Assembly (NCBI RefSeq): GCF_008831285.2
Contig: NW_022204746.1
Location: 1-42,644, forward strand
Source: Nymphaea colorata
Taxonomy: Eukaryota > Streptophyta > Magnoliopsida > Nymphaeales > Nymphaeaceae
Direction of reading: 5' to 3'
Length of the DNA stretch: 42,644 bases
Shown: positions 38,601-42,644 of the stretch, piece after piece
Layout: every line of letters begins with the position of its first letter
Numbering within the stretch: position 1 is the stretch's first letter
Made by a program: the position numbers and the translations under genes
Notes under the pieces: model-generated
Database searches by the model: none
What the model was told of the DNA's origin: nothing
The model's input: the letters and a program-made list of their open reading frames with translations, nothing else

Positions 38601-41600
38601 CCCGTCGTAGAAGTAGAAGCAGGGCCTGTGGTTTCTGTAATTTTGCTTCCCCAGTAAAATTTGCCAATATAATAAGCAATTAAAAATCGTCACGAGATTT
38701 TGAAGGACGTTTCGTGCCTGCGGGTCCCACCGGCTCCAGGTAGAGACCAGGGGAGTTCCCGGTTTAGGACTTAGGAGGATCCCATTCCCCCGGTCGGACC
38801 AGCAAACGGGTCCCGCCATCGTATCCCCTTCCCACCTGACATTATATGTATCTGGGCTCCAGCTGTGCCCGCCCTTCCTCGTGGCAATGGTGGAGCAACT
38901 TGAGTTTGGATCCGATCTGGTCTGGGTCCATCCCAGACAGGCCACGTCAAGCAGTCTGGACACAGTACAGGCCGAGCTGGCTCGGTGCCTTGACCCAGCC
39001 CTCCACGGACCAACTTGCGGCGTGTAGGCCAGCCCTGTTCCAGTCTGCTAATTTCAACGGGGAGCAAGATTCACATCCATGCGGTTCGAACTGATGACCA
39101 GGCGCGTTCACATGGAGCCGATTATGGTTCATCCGTCTGTATTCGTAGAATCAGAATTCACTGTCACTGCTGGATGCTGGATTGGTCAAGGTCGTGACTG
39201 GACTCTGACAAGGGCGGAAGGAAAGGACGCATCATCATCCGAGGATGGGCACAAGATTACGAGCCTTAACCGACCACCCCCATCAGACCACATGCTCTGC
39301 CCCCACACACCACTCAGCTGGCTTCCATCTACTCCACCCAGTCGTCGGCGCCGGTCGTAATCTGGATCTGCACCTGGTTCAACGGTATTCGGCTAGCGCG
39401 ATTCGGGTCCGCTCTCTCCATGAAGCAGGGCAGGGTAGCTTCGGAGAGCCAGTGGAGAAGAAAAGCGCAGGAGGGTCACGGGAGGAAAGGGACAACCGCC
39501 ATGTCTGGAGGGGAGCGAAGACCGGATTGGGCGAGGAAGCGGAGACCGGTTCGTACATCACAGTGAAGGTAGAGAGCGTGCATGGCCATGGCATGACGAG
39601 GTAGCGCATAAGTGTGGACAAGGCAAATGGCCGCCCCACTGCATGCCTTCTCTTTTTTTTTTACTTTCTTTAGTTTGGGGAGGGAGGAGTTGTTGGAGAA
39701 GAAGACAGGTTACATGTTGCAATGCCTACCCATGCAGATCGTACCCCAATCTCTTACAGCTTACACCCTTCCGAGGACAAGGCCAACGCCTACACCGACG
39801 AGTTCTCTCTTCTCTTTCTCGCAGAGTGAAACCCATGGCTTGCAATCATTGAGGAGGGCTACTGTTGAAAGGACAGATATCATCTTGAAAGCACTGTTGC
39901 TTGGCCACCATGTGAACCCCCCTCTGCTCTTGCTTTATCTGAAAAGAAAGGGTGTGACTTCTTCTTTCAGGGCCAAATTCTGGGAGTCATCCCTCTCTCT
40001 CTCTCTCTCCCTCTCTAGCCATGAATTTCCTACCACTAGCTGCCAGTTCATAGAATTATGAAAACAGGACAGCCAAAAGCGCTCCAGTTGCATTTGGAGA
40101 CTGATTGGATATTTGGTGGGGGATCACTGGCTTTTCAGAGCTTGGTAGGGGCACTGGTAGTAGAGACACTGTTTGAGGCTGTTTAGATGATGTTTTTATG
40201 CTTGAAGTAGCGAAAAATTTCCACAAGAAATTTAGAAAACCTCTTACAGATTTTGGCATTTGTGATGCATGAAAAGAGTTCCCGGATGCTACCTTGCTTT
40301 CGTGTTTCTTCTTTAGTACTTATATATTGAGATGTTAATACAGAACTGTGATCACGTGACCTGATCATGCAGCAAAAAACATAGGTTAGGCGAATATAGT
40401 GTTTCACATTGCCAAGCAACTACAGTGGTTAACCTTCTCCATGCTCTTAACATCGGCACTTACTGTTTCACCGGGTTCTATCCAATTGCTTGTCCATTAA
40501 TTTATGTTGAGAGCAGTAGTACATGTATTTGCTCGAGTATTGGTTCCGGTTTGGCATTCCGATGTGACACCGACGGGCCAATGGTCCCGTTCTCACTGTG
40601 GACTCTGAAACAATGCCCTTTCTCTTGGCTAACTTAATGGGCCTACTCGAACATTGTTCGTTTCTTGTGTACTCCTGATCATTGGTTTAAACAGACGCCA
40701 GTTACATCACTCCAGTACGTTCTTCTAAATGTGGCATTAATGGTGCCGATAATTTCTGCGAGGCCTGTACATTTAGACGCCAGAAATATTGGTGGTGGTT
40801 ATGCTTGGCCAACTCTAACCTACCGGTGTAAATTAATATTAGGAATAGCACATCAATTCACAGCTTCATTCTCCTGACCAAAATTGGTTCAGTTGACTCC
40901 ACGCCAAACTTTGTCTTACCTGCAACTGTTTTCCTTTTAAAATCACATATGCTTCATCATTTGGTCGATTATGGTTTTTAAAATTTCCTTGTCATTGCAT
41001 GTAGTTATCAGTGGAGAGATGTTCGTCCGTTTGCTCCTGAGCCATCTGCAGCCCAACGACGTTTATAGTACTACAAGAACAAAATTTGATGACCATAGCC
41101 TACCTGTTTACACCACCGCATGATAATCAATTTTAAGAGTTTTGTTTTTCTACGATGGTAACTGACAGGCTGCAGGGTGGTGATAATTAAAAGATGGTGG
41201 GTATGAAATCATGAATTGGACAACAGCATTATTGTCAAGAAAGCAGGATATCAATGGATGACCTCTCATATGCACAATCAACATATATCACGTTTGATTT
41301 CTGTGGGCACACCGGCAATCAGCTACTAGCTAGTCTACTGTGGCGACACCACACGAGCTTTTTCATCTCCATCGCATTCTGATTACCTGCACCACAGACA
41401 GAGCTCGTCAGTTGTAATAGTCTGAGTAACTCGATCAATATTAATCGCACCAGAGAGGCATACAACTTTTAGGTGTCGAATGGAAAGTGATACATGAAAG
41501 TAAATATATTTTTAAGTCCATGATTGGAATCAATCATGACAACAAGAGTACTTCTCGGCCCAATGCGCATGCAATCAGAAGGGACATCGTCTAATTGGAA

Positions 41601-42644
41601 AAGGAGAAGAAGAAAAGCAAAAAAGATGCGATGGCATTCCTAATAACATATAACTACATGATTACTAGCGACAATCGATCGATATAATAATAACCATTTT
41701 CTTATGACGAAGAGAAAGCTGGAGGTGGAACATGGCACAATCGAGAGCTGCCTCTCGTTTGTTGTCCCCAGTCACTTCTCTTTCACAGCAATGGGAAACG
41801 TATGAGATTTTTATAAAGCAAAGACCTACCATTCAAGACATGGCTCATGAAGTGTGCTGCAGACTGGTAGCTAGCATGCACGGGAAGCCTACCGACAATG
41901 AACTGTTTCTCAACGCATAAATCATTTCAAACTCATCCATTCGATCGTTATCTGTTGCGGCAATTGGATGACAGCGAGTTATTCTGCTGGTGAGAATCAT
42001 TCAATTGCCAATAGCAGAACCTTGTCATCGTCAAATTGATGTGGCCGATTGGAAAATGCCAAACCATCAAACAGCTGGAAACTTTCCTGCAGAATTCCTC
42101 AAATGTCTAGGAATTAACTACGAAGTATTACAAGAAAGAAGTTGGCAATAGCACAGAAAGGGAATAATTGGATGCATGAGAGATGATCAAATGAGGACGA
42201 GAAGAGGCAGTACAATGCTTATGCTTTTGGGAAGTGATATGAGGCCATCCTGTCTCACAAAGAGAAGATGGTAGGCTAATAAACCAATCCTAATAAGTAT
42301 CTAAACCTTTAATTTGTCCAGAACAAACTCAAATGCAGAAAATATTGTCTACAACTTCTAATGAGTAGGTCTATTTTCCTAATATAAGTCTCTCCTTCTC
42401 TCTGAGAAACCTTTCTGCTTGCGATTGATGGAGCATGTTGGTAATCGTCAGCTCAGCTCAACAGGCAGGCCTGATGGTACTCTGAACAAGTGATCAATAT
42501 ACACCAGATATGCGAGCACCACCACCCAGATATGCTTGAACGGAGCATCAGCTCATGAGATAGCTAGCAGAAATGGTTCATGTTCCCGGGCTTGCTCAAG
42601 TCTCTCACTACTACTTGATTTACATATGAGACTTAGTTGATAAC
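35641..42644. other. Gene-poor region with GC-rich patches
   Basis: About 7 kb with no protein I recognise. GC-rich patches lie at about 35690-36130, 37860-38020 and 38700-39600; the rest is AT-rich. Open frames in the GC-rich patches overlap on both strands and lack family motifs (for example 35653-36150 minus, 39079-39360 plus). GGTCCCAC at 38723-38730 fits a class I TCP site. The region could hold a non-coding transcript or decayed transposon, but nothing shows it. Confidence 0.4.

Noticed and set aside
38920-38938. Perfect 7-bp stem (GTCTGGG/CCCAGAC)
   Set aside because: Too short to mean anything in a GC-rich patch; no adjoining feature.
39075-39100. GCGGTTCGAACTGATGACC resembling a tRNA T-arm
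   Set aside because: No anticodon or acceptor arms fit around it.

Overview
This is plant nuclear DNA, almost certainly from a flowering plant. Genes are split by GT-AG introns, intergenic DNA is AT-rich, and dinucleotide and compound microsatellites are common. All recognisable proteins are plant nuclear genes. I cannot place the lineage further. I found no bacterial, viral or organellar gene cluster, no CRISPR array, no rRNA and no convincing tRNA. I did not find a previously undescribed system.

Layout. (1) 488-3976, minus: a PCH1-like (phytochrome photobody regulator) gene of about 900 codons. Two large coding exons are joined through a 26-nt microexon. Upstream, at 5.7-6.4 kb, lie two evening elements and a G-box. 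(2) 9350-9667, minus: a single-exon small basic protein of unknown function, in otherwise gene-poor DNA (4-12.8 kb). (3) 12971-16644, plus: a complete six-exon dihydroflavonol 4-reductase gene (DFR). Its short promoter has a TATA box, MYB-type sites and a tandem 10-bp repeat. (4) 18923-24357, plus: a five-exon plastid ornithine carbamoyltransferase gene (OTC). Its transit-peptide frame is broken by one base. (5) 24807-32451, minus: an eight-exon auxilin-like J-domain gene (AUL1 type), convergent with OTC. It has a long charged coiled-coil region built partly from tandem repeats and an intact HPD J-domain. (6) 32452-42644: about 10 kb with microsatellites and GC-rich patches but no gene I can support.

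The genes do not form one pathway. PCH1 acts in light and clock signalling, DFR in anthocyanin and proanthocyanidin synthesis, OTC in arginine synthesis, and AUL1 in clathrin uncoating.

The most notable result concerns sequence integrity. Six frame breaks in the AUL1 gene and one in OTC can each be explained by exactly one missing base next to or within a short run of identical bases. With those seven bases allowed for, every splice phase closes. This points to base-call or assembly error more than to gene decay, but recent mutation cannot be excluded from the sequence alone.
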